Part shown: piece after piece, positions 7,313 to 16,409 of the stretch
Position numbering within the stretch: the first letter of the stretch is position 1
How the letters are laid out: each line of letters starts with the position of its first letter
NCBI GenBank assembly: GCA_020831525.1
Contig: JAFIGH010000005.1
Location: forward strand, 41,571-105,570
DNA from: Opitutales bacterium
GTDB lineage: Bacteria; Verrucomicrobiota; Verrucomicrobiia; Opitutales; Oceanipulchritudinaceae
Length of the DNA stretch: 64,000 bases
Reading direction: 5' to 3'
The notes under the pieces: generated by a model
What the model saw: the letters and a program-made list of their open reading frames with translations, nothing else
What the model was told of the DNA's origin: nothing
Database searches by the model: none
Position numbers and translations under genes: made by a program

Positions 7313-10300
7313 ATGGCACTCTCCAATAAGCAACGCATCGGGCAGGCGCTCGACGAACTCAAGCCGGCGCTCCTCGCTTACGTGGAGCCCGTCCTCACGG
7401 AAGCGGGCCGCGGGCCGCGCAGGAGCGAAGTCCAACAGGCCCTTGGCGAGACCGGGGTGCGTGTGATCGACGGCGAGGTGCACTGGGATGTGCAGGGCCT
7501 TCTGAAGATGATGATCAAGCTCTGGGGGCCTCTCTTTTCGCCGCGCTTTGATAAGAACGAACGGGCGCGCATGCGTTCCCTTATTCAGGAAGCCAACGAC
7601 ATCCGTAACCGCTTCGCGCACGATGTGCCGTTTTCCTACGACGACACCTACCGCGATCTCGATACCCTGGGCCGCGTGGCCGAGGCAACGGGCGGAACCG
7701 AGGCGGCGCGGAAGCTGCGTGAAATGGCCAAGGGCGTCATGCGCGTGCAGTTCCAGGAGGAGGCCCGCAACGAGACCCGCCGCACCGCTGCCATGGAGGG
7801 CACGCCGTTGGCGGCGCTGAAGCCGTGGCGGGAGGTCATCGCGCCCCACAGCGATGTGGCCAAGGGGAATTTCCTTGAGGCTGAGTTTGTCGCCGATCTC
7901 CACGCCGTCTACCAGGGACGGGCCGGGAGCGAATACGGCGATCCGCGCGAGTTCTTTGCCCGCACCTTCCTCACCGCCGGGCTCAAGGATCTTCTGCGCC
8001 GCGCGCTCGTGCGACTCACCGGCGGGGGCGGCAGCCCCGTGCTCGAACTGAAGACCAACTTCGGGGGCGGCAAGACCCACTCCCTCCTGGCCCTCTACCA
8101 CCTCTTCGACGCCATCCCCACCACCTCGCTCGCGGGCATGGATGAGCTGCTCCGTGAAACCGGCATCAACGATTCGCCGACGGCGCGGCGTGTCGTCATC
8201 GCCGGGCACCAGCTCGGCGTGAATCAGCCGCGCAAAAAGCCCGACGGCACGCTTGTGCGCACGCTTTGGGGTGAGGTGGCCTACCAACTGGGCGGAGCGG
8301 CCGCCTTCGACCGGGTGCGCTCTTCCGATGAGTCGGGAACCAATCCCGGTGCCGAGGTCCTGGCGGAGATCATGGGCGCGTCCGGACCCTGCCTCATTCT
8401 CATTGATGAATGGGTCGCCTATCTGCGGGACACGGTCGATGCGGATGGCCTCGCAGCGGGGTCTTTCGAGTCGAACTTCGGCTTTGCCCAATCCCTCACC
8501 GAGGCCGCGAAGGTGGTGCCGCACGCCCTCGTGGTCGCCAGCTTGCCCGCATCCCAAATCGAGATGGGCGGCCCGCGGGGCGTGGCCGCCTTCGAACAGC
8601 TTTCCAATCTCTTCAAGCGCGTCGCCACTCCATGGCAATCGACGCGCGCGGAAGAGGGCTATGAAATCGTCCGCCGCCGCCTCTTCGAGTCGCACATGGA
8701 CTATCCCGCCCGCGATGCCGTGGTGAAGGCATTCCACGAACTCTACCGCTCGGGCAAGAGCAACTTCCCCTCCAACTGCTCGGAGCAGGAATACCGGCGC
8801 AAGCTGGAGGCCTGCTACCCGATCCATCCGGAGCTGTTCGACAAACTGGACGGTGTGTGGTCGACCCTTGAGAAATTTCAGAAGACGCGCGGGGTTCTGC
8901 GCTTCATGGCCGCCGTCATTTCCGAGCTTTGGCAACGGGAAGACCGCAATCTCCTCATCATGCCGGCTTCGGTGGCTCTCGACAGCCCGCGGATCGCCTC
9001 CGTCATCAAGGAAGTGCTTCCCGGCGGAGGTAGTTGGGACGGCGTGATCAGCACCGACATCGACGGACAGGGTGCGCAGGCCCATCTCATCGACAGCGAC
9101 AACAGCGGGCTCGGCCGTTACTCCGCTTGCCGGCGGGTGGCGCGCTCCATCTTTATCGCCGCCGCCCCCACGAGCGGTCCCAACCGCGGCGTGGACGACC
9201 AGCATCTCCTCCTTTCCTGCGTTCAACCGGGGGAGAACCCGGAGAAATTCGGCGATGCCCTGCGACGCCTTTCCGACAAAGCCACCTATCTCTACCGCGA
9301 CGCCGCGCGCTCATGGTTCGCCCTGCAGCCAAGTGTATCGCGGCTCGCGCAGGACCGCATCAAAACGTCTCTTGAAAGCGACGAACCGGAAGCGGAGATC
9401 GAGTCGCGCTTGCGTCGGTGGGAAGGAAGAAGCGTCTTCCCGGGTGGTGCCCAACGGGCGCGCGTCCCGGCGGATGTCGCCGACGAAAACAGCGTGCGCC
9501 TCGTCATTCTGCCGCCCTCGGCATCCACCTCGAAGAATGCCGAAGGGTCGGCCGCAGTCGAATTGGCCACGGAAATCCTTACGCAAGCCGCCAACCGGCC
9601 GCGCACCTACCGCAACGGTCTCCTCTTCCTTGCGCCCGACGAGGCCCATCTCATGCGTCTGCGTGAAGCCGCCGCCGCCTATCTCGCCTGGCAAAGTATC
9701 GAACGCGACCAGGATAGCCTCGAACTCACCAACCACGACAAGGCCCAGACAGCCCAGAAAATCCGCGAGTGCGGCGAGACCCTCGCCACGCGCATGGGCG
9801 ACACCTGGGGCCATCTTCTGGTTCCATCCGTAAAGGATCCGAAATCCGGCGCAATCACCTGGGGAACGGTCCCCTGTCCGGGCGGGGGCGACAAAATCCG
9901 CGCCGCCCTCAAACGGCTGTGCGAAAAGGAACTGGTGCACGACAAGTTCAATCCCTTCCACCTGAAACGTGAACTTGAACGCCATCTCTGGGGAACGCGC
10001 GACCATGTCAGCACGCGTGCTGTGGACGACGCCTTCGGCACATACCTCTTCTTTCCGCGGCTTCTGCGGCGGGAACTGCTCACCGATGCGATCCGCGCAG
10101 GCTTCAGCGGAGAAAGCCTCCTCTGCGAATATTTCGGCTACGCCGATGCCTTCGACGAGGACACGGGCAAATATGCCGGACTTCACGCAACCACCGTCCC
10201 CGGCGTCGTCACCATCGGAGAGAGTGTTCTCATCAATCCGGATGTCGCCATGGCGCACCTCCCGGAAACCTCCACCGCGAATCCCGGCAATACGACCAGC

Positions 10301-10636
10301 GCTACCGCAGGTGCCGGAACCCCAAGTGTTCCGGCACCCCGTCCGGGCACAAGCGGGAAAAATCCCGGCACAACCGGCAATGGGGCGGCGCCTCCCGCTC
10401 CCTTGAAAACCCGCTTTTACGGGGCCGTCGAAATTCCCCCGCAGCGGGTTACCTCATCCGTGCAAAAAGTCGTCGACGAAGTCATCCAGCACCTCTCCGC
10501 CAAATACGGCACCCAACTCAAAATCACGCTCGATATCAGCGCGGAAAACCCGGAAGGCTTCGACGAAGCAAGTGTCCGCACGGTCTCGGAAAACGCGAAC
10601 ACCCTCGGATTCCAACCAAGAAACGGGTTCGAGTGA
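7313..10636 (+). CDS. DUF499 ATPase with N-terminal Swt1-like HEPN domain
   Basis: A 1107-aa protein. Residues ~1-125 resemble a Swt1-type HEPN domain and contain the HEPN RNase motif R98-N-RFA-H103 (Rx4H). The DUF499 P-loop ATPase follows, with Walker A FGGGKTH at 250-256 (Lys254) and Walker B LILIDEW at 361-367 (Asp365/Glu366). A Ser/Thr/Pro/Gly-rich linker (about 985-1030) joins a small C-terminal domain. DUF499 proteins are large ATPases that recur beside DUF1156 methyltransferases in defence islands and are thought to drive or gate the system. The gene starts 27 bp after the PIN toxin and ends the operon. Whether the HEPN motif is catalytic cannot be told from sequence. Confidence 0.9.
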   Translation: MALSNKQRIGQALDELKPALLAYVEPVLTEAGRGPRRSEVQQALGETGVRVIDGEVHWDVQGLLKMMIKLWGPLFSPRFDKNERARMRSLIQEANDIRNRFAHDVPFSYDDTYRDLDTLGRVAEATGGTEAARKLREMAKGVMRVQFQEEARNETRRTAAMEGTPLAALKPWREVIAPHSDVAKGNFLEAEFVADLHAVYQGRAGSEYGDPREFFARTFLTAGLKDLLRRALVRLTGGGGSPVLELKTNFGGGKTHSLLALYHLFDAIPTTSLAGMDELLRETGINDSPTARRVVIAGHQLGVNQPRKKPDGTLVRTLWGEVAYQLGGAAAFDRVRSSDESGTNPGAEVLAEIMGASGPCLILIDEWVAYLRDTVDADGLAAGSFESNFGFAQSLTEAAKVVPHALVVASLPASQIEMGGPRGVAAFEQLSNLFKRVATPWQSTRAEEGYEIVRRRLFESHMDYPARDAVVKAFHELYRSGKSNFPSNCSEQEYRRKLEACYPIHPELFDKLDGVWSTLEKFQKTRGVLRFMAAVISELWQREDRNLLIMPASVALDSPRIASVIKEVLPGGGSWDGVISTDIDGQGAQAHLIDSDNSGLGRYSACRRVARSIFIAAAPTSGPNRGVDDQHLLLSCVQPGENPEKFGDALRRLSDKATYLYRDAARSWFALQPSVSRLAQDRIKTSLESDEPEAEIESRLRRWEGRSVFPGGAQRARVPADVADENSVRLVILPPSASTSKNAEGSAAVELATEILTQAANRPRTYRNGLLFLAPDEAHLMRLREAAAAYLAWQSIERDQDSLELTNHDKAQTAQKIRECGETLATRMGDTWGHLLVPSVKDPKSGAITWGTVPCPGGGDKIRAALKRLCEKELVHDKFNPFHLKRELERHLWGTRDHVSTRAVDDAFGTYLFFPRLLRRELLTDAIRAGFSGESLLCEYFGYADAFDEDTGKYAGLHATTVPGVVTIGESVLINPDVAMAHLPETSTANPGNTTSATAGAGTPSVPAPRPGTSGKNPGTTGNGAAPPAPLKTRFYGAVEIPPQRVTSSVQKVVDEVIQHLSAKYGTQLKITLDISAENPEGFDEASVRTVSENANTLGFQPRNGFE

Positions 10637-10712
10637 TGCACAGTCGAAACGGGCCGTTGATTCGTCGTTTCCACAAGTTTATCGATTTTTAGACGAGGCG
10701 GTGCGCCTTACA

Positions 10713-10775
10713 GAAGTGGTGCGGCGCATGCGCAAGATGGAGTTCAAGGGCAAGGTAGGATGACCAAGCCCTTCG
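10713..10775 (+). pseudogene. Relic of a Phd antitoxin 3' end and VapC 5' end
   Basis: Right after the DUF499 gene the sequence encodes the last codons of a Phd-type antitoxin (EVVRRMRKMEFKGKVG, stop) overlapping an ATGACCAA toxin start. Base by base it matches 15719-15779 at 52 of 61 positions. That later segment is the same junction in the intact Phd/VapC pair. No upstream antitoxin body and no downstream PIN domain remain, and the frame runs on into the signal-peptide region of the next gene. This is a degraded partial copy, not a functional gene. Confidence 0.75.
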
Positions 10776-10849
10776 CCGGGCCCCGTTTCCGTGCGCGCTC
10801 TACGCGAATCGGTTTGTGTATCCGGAGCACCGTGCAATGCTTGCGGAAA

Positions 10850-13800
10850 ATGCCCCTTTTTCATTGTTCGCGCCCCCGCATTCTGCGCATTCTTGCGTTT
10901 ACACTCCTCCTCACCGCCGGTTCCGCCGAGGCGACGGTGCGAATCAACGAGTTCATGGCCTCGAACGGTGCGACGCTCGCCGACGAGGACGGCGACTACG
11001 AGGACTGGATCGAACTGCGCAACTTCGGTGATGCGCCGGTCTCCCTCGACGGCTGGGGGCTCTCCGACAACGCGGGCAATCCCTTCAAATGGGTTTTCCC
11101 CGAGGGAACCGTCCTTGAGCCGGACGGCTTTCTCCTCGTGTGGGCTTCGGGCAAGGACCGCGGCGGCACGGGGTCCGGGAACGACACCGAACCGCTGTCT
11201 CCCGATGCCGTGGACGGGCTTGTGCTGCGCCTGCGCGCGGCTGATTTGGAGGCGGCCCATGGCGCCGGCGTCGCCGTGTGGCCGGATACGAGCGGCCGCG
11301 GCAACAACGCCTTGCAACCGCAGGGTGCGCGCCGTCCCGTCTTCGCCGCCGACGGTCTGAACGGGCGTCCGGTGCTCCGCTTCAACCGCTCCGCCGCCCA
11401 GCAGTACTTCCTGCCGACCGCCGGCTTCGCAGGCATGCAGGATTTCACGGACTTCACCTTTCTCGCCGTAGCCCGTTGGACGGGCGGGGCGCGGTCCGGA
11501 TTTTTCGGGGGCTACCGCGGCACAAACCCGGCCAACGCGGGCAGCAGCGTCGTGGAAATCAGCGACACGGGCGGAGGGTTCCGCCTGAGGCTCCCGCCCA
11601 CTATCGATGTAACCGCCCCCAACGCCCTTACGCAAAACCAGTGGCATGTGGTCGGGGCGTTCATGGACGGAGCGGCGGCGCGGGCGCGCCTCACGATTGA
11701 CGGTGCGCTCCTTGCGGAGGCCAGGGGAACGGTCGGACGCACGCTCCTCGCCGACTACGAAAGGGTGCCCGTGGGCAGTTCCCACGACGACACCCGCACC
11801 TTCGGCGGCGATATCGCGGAGGTGCTGCTCTTCAACCGCGGCCTCTCCGCGGAGGAGCAGGCGGGGGTGGAGCGCTACCTCGAAGCCTACTACGGCTTGG
11901 CGGACGGCCCGCGCCATCCGCACACGAACTTCCGCATCGCCGCGGCGGGAGAGGAACTGCTCCTCACGCGACCGGACGGCACGCTGGTGGATTTTATCGA
12001 TCCCGTGCCGGTGCCACGGGATGTTTCCTTCGGCCGCACGCTGGAGGAACCGGAGACATGGGCTTACTTTTACGAGTCCACCCCCGGTGCCGCCAACACG
12101 ACAACACCGTTTTCCTCGCTTCTTGAACCGGTGAGCCTGTCCCGTGCGGCGGGTGCCTACAGCAGTGCGTTCGATTTGACCCTCTCGCATCCGGATCCGG
12201 AGGTCACCGTAATCTACACGCTCGACGGTTCCGAGCCCGACATCGACAACCTCGGCGGCTCGACATACAGCTACGTCAACTCGTACCCGGACGGTCCTTT
12301 CCTGCAAAACACGTTTGCCACCCGTGCTTATGCCGGTCCCATACACATTGCCGACCGCAGCGGCGAACCGGACAAGCTGGCGCGCATCTCCAGCACGGCG
12401 GATTCGAGCCCGTCCTATTTTCCGCTTTCGCCGGTGAAGAAGGCGACCGTGGTGCGGGCGCGCGCCTACCGCGACGGCGCCGCCGGCCCGGTGACGACGG
12501 CGACTTACTTTGTCTCCGCCGCCGACGCCTTCGCTTACGATATGCCCGTCGTTTCCCTGAGTGTGGATGAGAACGGTCTCTTCGACTTCTTTGACGGGAT
12601 CTACGTCGCGGGGGTCGACCATGCCACGGGGAGCGGAGCGCGCATCTGCAACTGGGGCAACTACAACCGCCGCGGACGGGAGAACGAACGTGCCGCGCAC
12701 ATCGAGTTCTTTGCGGACGGCTCGCGCTTTCTCGAACAGGCCGGCGGCATACGTATCCAAGGGAATTGCTCGCGCCAGGGGGCGTTCAAGAGCCTCCGGC
12801 TTTACGGGCGAAGCAGCGGCTTGGAGGACAATGTATTCGATTTTCCCTTCTTTCCCGAGCGCGTTCCCGGCGCGGTTTATCCGGACAACACGCTCCACCG
12901 GCGCTTGATCCTGCGCACCCCGAACTTCTACGACACAGCCTTCAGCCGCCTGTACCAAGCAGTCTACGAAGGCGTGGGCGGCCGCGTCCGGCCCGTGAAG
13001 CAATTCCTCAACGGTGAGTACTGGGGCATGGCGTTTTTGCGCGACCGTTTCGATCCCTACTATCTGGAGTACCACTACGGGCTCGATCCGGACAACATCA
13101 CAATCATCGGGATGTCCTACCGGCACGAGTTCGAGCCGATACCGATCAGTTTCAGCAACCGTGTGTATTCGCTTTCGAGCGGCATCCCGGAGGACATGGC
13201 GGCCTTCGACGCAATGCGCTCCTTTATCATCGGGAGCGATATGTCCGACCCCGTGCGTTTTGCCGAAGCGGAGGAATGGATTTGTATCGACTCGTTTATC
13301 GATCACCTCGTCCTCAAGATCTTCGCCGGCGACGACCACTACGCCCCGGAGATCGTCTACTGGCGGGCCCGCGAAGCGAAGAACGACGACTTCGGCGACG
13401 GGCGCTGGCGCTTCTTTGTGAAGGATTTCGACTCCACGCTGCGCTCCGGCAATTATGTCGCCGGTCTTGCCACGGGCACCCATCCGCGCCCGTTCGGCCA
13501 TGAGCTTTTCACGAGCCTCCTCGACAGCCCGGATTTCCGCACCCGCTTTATCAACCGCTTCGCCGATCTGCTCAACACGCACTTTCTGCCGGAGCGCTTC
13601 GAGGAGATCATCCGGCACGCCTACGACGAGGTTGCTCCGGTCTGGCCGGAGGTGACGGCGCGCTGGAGAAACACTTCCCTGAGCAACCCCGACCGTCCGT
13701 TCACTCCAGACAACCGCGCCAACCTGCTGAACTGGGCACAACACCGCCCGGCCGTGCAGCGCTCACACCTCCGCAGTCACTTTTTGCTCCAGACACAGCG

Positions 13801-15355
13801 GACGCTCACAGTGGATGTATCCGATCCGTCGGCGGGGCGCGCGCAGGTGAACACGGTCGTCATCGACGACGGGACCCCCGGTGTGACTTCGCCGCCGTAT
13901 CCGTGGACGGGGCTCTATTTTCCGGATCATCCGGTGCGGCTGACGGCGCTTCCGCAGGATGGATTCCGCTTTATCGAATGGCGTGTCGCGCCAACGGGCG
14001 GGGGGGCGTCCGTCGTTTACACCGACCCGGTTGTCGAACTGAATGTCGCGGCGGCGACAACGGCGGAGGCCGTCTTCGCGCCGCTCCCGCCCGCCTTCAT
14101 CGAAACAGCGGCCGGGACCCCCCTGACTTTCGATTCCCGTGAATGGATTCCCGGCGACGGCACCGCCTCCGGCATTTCCGCGGCCAGCAGCGACGATTCG
14201 GTCCTCGTCGCCTCGGTCGTGGACCATGCGCTTGTCCTCACGCCGCTCGCGGCGGGCGAGGCGACCGTTGAACTGGCTGTGGACAGCGGCGATGCGCCCG
14301 GCTTCGGGCATAGCCTGCGCGTCCTCGTCTACGGCACACCCTTTGCCGTGGCGGAGAGTGTCTTCGTTTTCGATGCATGGGCGGCGGACGCGCCTGCCGG
14401 AAGCTACCCGCCCCACATGCTCTTTACGCAGAGCGACGTAACCGACCCCGGCCTCGAAACGCCGCTTCTGTATGCCTACCGCATTCCGCCGGAGGATGCG
14501 CGGGAGACGGAGGATGCTTTCTTCCCCTATGCCGCGTCCAGGCGCACGCGTATCAACGGACTCGGCGACGAGGGCGTCCGCTTCATCAACACCGGGCGCG
14601 GGCGCGATCTCGGCGCGGCGGTGCTGACCCTCGACACGACCGGTGCGTCGGACATCCGCGTCGCGTGGACGGCGGGGACTGACTTGCCCAACAGCCGGGT
14701 CTACGCCCTGCGCCCGCAATACCGGACGGGCCTTGACGGCGCATGGACGGACATCACCGACGGTCAGGGCGTGCCCACGACCTATGTGCGGAACGAATCC
14801 GCCGGGCATGCGCAGACGTTCGGCCCCGTGCTTTTGCCGTCGGCGGTGGAGAACCTGCCTGTTGTTCAACTCCGCTGGAAATACCACCACGTCTCCGGAA
14901 GCAGCGGCCCACGCGCCGCCCTGCGCCTTGATGACATCATCGTCGCGTCCGGGGCGCCGACGCGTTTTGCGGACTGGATCGTGTCCGCAGTCCCGGACGC
15001 CGCCTTGCGAAGCGACCCGGAGTTTTCCGGTCCGGACGCCGACCCGTCGGGAAAGGGCATTGCCAATCTCCTGCGCTACGCTCTCGGGCTGGGGCTCATG
15101 GAAGCGCCCGCGGAGCGGCTGCCTGTGCTGGAGGCCGCGGCGGAAGGGTGGGTCTACCGGTTTCCTTTGGATCCGTCCCTGACCGACATCACCTACCGTG
15201 TGCGCGCCTCGACTGACCTCGTGGACTGGTCCACGGTGCTCTTCGACTCGCGGGTAGATGCCGATCCTCAGCCCGTCGGCGGCTGGCTGCACCTTCCCGT
15301 CCTGCCCGCGCCGCACCGATTCTTCAAGCTCACCATCGACACAGAGCCAGAGTGA
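10850..15355 (+). CDS. Secreted CotH/lamin-tail multidomain protein
   Basis: A 1501-aa exported protein. The ATG at 10850 begins a clear signal peptide (MPLFHCSRPRILRILAF, ending GSAEA). The in-frame ATG at 10760 belongs to the toxin-antitoxin relic and is rejected. Domains in order are: lamin-tail domain (~29-115), LamG/concanavalin-like domain (~130-290), second lamin-tail-like edge (~300-415), chitobiase C-terminal-like domain (~430-545), CotH kinase-like region (~560-935), InlB-type B repeat (~1010-1080) and a beta-rich C-terminus ending in the VDWSTVLFDS-type tail common in large verrucomicrobial surface proteins. CotH proteins are atypical kinases or structural coat proteins. The exact role here is unknown, but location outside the cell membrane is well supported. 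Confidence 0.88.
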   Translation: MPLFHCSRPRILRILAFTLLLTAGSAEATVRINEFMASNGATLADEDGDYEDWIELRNFGDAPVSLDGWGLSDNAGNPFKWVFPEGTVLEPDGFLLVWASGKDRGGTGSGNDTEPLSPDAVDGLVLRLRAADLEAAHGAGVAVWPDTSGRGNNALQPQGARRPVFAADGLNGRPVLRFNRSAAQQYFLPTAGFAGMQDFTDFTFLAVARWTGGARSGFFGGYRGTNPANAGSSVVEISDTGGGFRLRLPPTIDVTAPNALTQNQWHVVGAFMDGAAARARLTIDGALLAEARGTVGRTLLADYERVPVGSSHDDTRTFGGDIAEVLLFNRGLSAEEQAGVERYLEAYYGLADGPRHPHTNFRIAAAGEELLLTRPDGTLVDFIDPVPVPRDVSFGRTLEEPETWAYFYESTPGAANTTTPFSSLLEPVSLSRAAGAYSSAFDLTLSHPDPEVTVIYTLDGSEPDIDNLGGSTYSYVNSYPDGPFLQNTFATRAYAGPIHIADRSGEPDKLARISSTADSSPSYFPLSPVKKATVVRARAYRDGAAGPVTTATYFVSAADAFAYDMPVVSLSVDENGLFDFFDGIYVAGVDHATGSGARICNWGNYNRRGRENERAAHIEFFADGSRFLEQAGGIRIQGNCSRQGAFKSLRLYGRSSGLEDNVFDFPFFPERVPGAVYPDNTLHRRLILRTPNFYDTAFSRLYQAVYEGVGGRVRPVKQFLNGEYWGMAFLRDRFDPYYLEYHYGLDPDNITIIGMSYRHEFEPIPISFSNRVYSLSSGIPEDMAAFDAMRSFIIGSDMSDPVRFAEAEEWICIDSFIDHLVLKIFAGDDHYAPEIVYWRAREAKNDDFGDGRWRFFVKDFDSTLRSGNYVAGLATGTHPRPFGHELFTSLLDSPDFRTRFINRFADLLNTHFLPERFEEIIRHAYDEVAPVWPEVTARWRNTSLSNPDRPFTPDNRANLLNWAQHRPAVQRSHLRSHFLLQTQRTLTVDVSDPSAGRAQVNTVVIDDGTPGVTSPPYPWTGLYFPDHPVRLTALPQDGFRFIEWRVAPTGGGASVVYTDPVVELNVAAATTAEAVFAPLPPAFIETAAGTPLTFDSREWIPGDGTASGISAASSDDSVLVASVVDHALVLTPLAAGEATVELAVDSGDAPGFGHSLRVLVYGTPFAVAESVFVFDAWAADAPAGSYPPHMLFTQSDVTDPGLETPLLYAYRIPPEDARETEDAFFPYAASRRTRINGLGDEGVRFINTGRGRDLGAAVLTLDTTGASDIRVAWTAGTDLPNSRVYALRPQYRTGLDGAWTDITDGQGVPTTYVRNESAGHAQTFGPVLLPSAVENLPVVQLRWKYHHVSGSSGPRAALRLDDIIVASGAPTRFADWIVSAVPDAALRSDPEFSGPDADPSGKGIANLLRYALGLGLMEAPAERLPVLEAAAEGWVYRFPLDPSLTDITYRVRASTDLVDWSTVLFDSRVDADPQPVGGWLHLPVLPAPHRFFKLTIDTEPE

Positions 15356-15472
15356 GCGGGCAGGGCGCGACGGCTGTTCGCTGAAGCTTCACGCTACGTC
15401 CGGCGGCGCGCTTCGTAGGCTGACGCTTCACCGAGGCACTTCGGCTGGAAGGCGGAGCGCGCGGGCGCGGTC

Positions 15473-15508
15473 TTGACGTCCACAGATTTGTGGACATAGA
15501 TTGTCCAC
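15473..15508 (+). promoter_or_regulatory. Promoter and operator of the Phd/VapC pair, probably leaderless
   Basis: TTGACG (15473-15478) and TAGATT (15497-15502) are separated by 18 bp. The spacer holds a perfect inverted repeat TCCACA-GATT-TGTGGA (15479-15494), with an extra half-site TGTCCA just before the ATG at 15509. The -10 is so close to the ATG that transcription would begin at or next to it. No Shine-Dalgarno is present, so the transcript is likely leaderless. The palindrome fits autorepression by the antitoxin-toxin complex. Confidence 0.5.
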
Positions 15509-15769
15509 ATGAAAACAGCGACCGTGCGGGATTTGAGGAACAACTTCGGCAAGCTGGAGACATGGCTTGCAGCGGGCGAGCGCATTGAGATCCGGCGGCG
15601 CGGCAAACCGGTGGCGACGTTGACACCGGCCTCGCCGCAGGCGTCGGAGGCGCACGTCGAGCTTCCCGACTTTGAGGCGCGGCGGAAAGCGATCTGGGGC
15701 GACCGCGTCTTCAGCGCGGAAGAGGTGCGGCGCATGCGCGAGATGGAACTCGAGGGCGAGGAAGGATGA
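15509..15769 (+). CDS. Phd/YefM-type antitoxin
   Basis: An 86-aa antitoxin. The N-terminal DNA-binding half (MKTATVRDLRNNFGKLE, GERIEIRRRGKPVATL) is the Phd/YefM fold. The C-terminal acidic tail (EEVRRMREMELEGEEG) is the toxin-neutralising part. The stop overlaps the ATG of the PIN toxin by four bases. The palindrome at 15479-15494 is a fitting autoregulatory operator. A degraded copy of its 3' end lies at 10713-10775, on the other side of the CotH-type gene. Confidence 0.9.
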   Translation: MKTATVRDLRNNFGKLETWLAAGERIEIRRRGKPVATLTPASPQASEAHVELPDFEARRKAIWGDRVFSAEEVRRMREMELEGEEG

Positions 15770-16236
15770 CCAAACCGTTTCCCGACACGTCTTTCCTCTG
15801 TGCGATCTACCGCGAGCAGGTGAATTCCGGCCGGGCGGACCGGATCCGCGCGCGCATCCCCGGCGCTCTCCCGGTGTCGGCGCTTGTTCTCTTCGAGTTC
15901 CGGCAGTCGGTGCGGCTGCATGTGCGGCTGCGGCGGAAGGACCGCAATCTCGGGTTCAGCAAGGCGGAGGGCGCGGCCATGTTGCGCGACTTGCAGTCCG
16001 ATCTCGCCACGGGCGTGCTCGATGTGGTCCCCGTGGACTGGGCGGGGGTTTTCGCGCTGGCGGAGATGCTGAGTGCGAAACACACGGAGACCGGCGGGCA
16101 CCGCTTCGCGGACATTCTGCACGTGGCCACGGCGCTGCATCTCGGCGCGGCGGAATTTCTGACCTTCGACGACAACCAGCAGGCTCTCGCCGGGGCCGAG
16201 GGGATGGCTGTGCCGGACGACTGCGCCGTCGGTTGA
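15766..16236 (+). CDS. vapC: PIN-domain RNase toxin (VapC family)
   Basis: A 156-aa PIN-domain protein with the metal-binding acidic residues Asp7 (PFPDTSFL), Glu44 (LFEFRQS), Asp116 (HRFADILHVATAL) and Asp135/136 (TFDDNQQ). The RFADILH-type motif places it in the VapC group that pairs with Phd-like antitoxins. It is translated from an ATG overlapping the antitoxin stop. Predicted activity is Mg-dependent cleavage of tRNA or rRNA when free of the antitoxin. The cassette is self-contained and lies between a surface-protein gene and the nrd operon. Confidence 0.9.
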   Translation: MTKPFPDTSFLCAIYREQVNSGRADRIRARIPGALPVSALVLFEFRQSVRLHVRLRRKDRNLGFSKAEGAAMLRDLQSDLATGVLDVVPVDWAGVFALAEMLSAKHTETGGHRFADILHVATALHLGAAEFLTFDDNQQALAGAEGMAVPDDCAVG

Positions 16237-16409
16237 GCCCAGCCGGGCTTCGGCGCGCGGATGCGCAACATCGGGTCCGGCGGCGAATGTGAGTAACCCG
16301 GTGAATATTTTCCAATATCTCCTCCTTGTCATCGGGCGGGAAATCTGACCGCTTAAACGGCATTCCGGTGCCCCTGCCCGGAAAAATGAGATGAGCCTCC
16401 GAAAACCCG

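Noticed and set aside
3..10636. DISARM or BREX
   Set aside because: No drmA/drmB/drmC-like genes and no PglZ, BrxC or Lon-type genes are visible. Genes left of the window could change this for DISARM class 1.
10760..10849. ATG at 10760 as the start of the CotH-type protein
   Set aside because: This ATG is the start of the decayed toxin copy. A clear signal peptide begins at 10850, so the 30 extra residues are not part of the protein.
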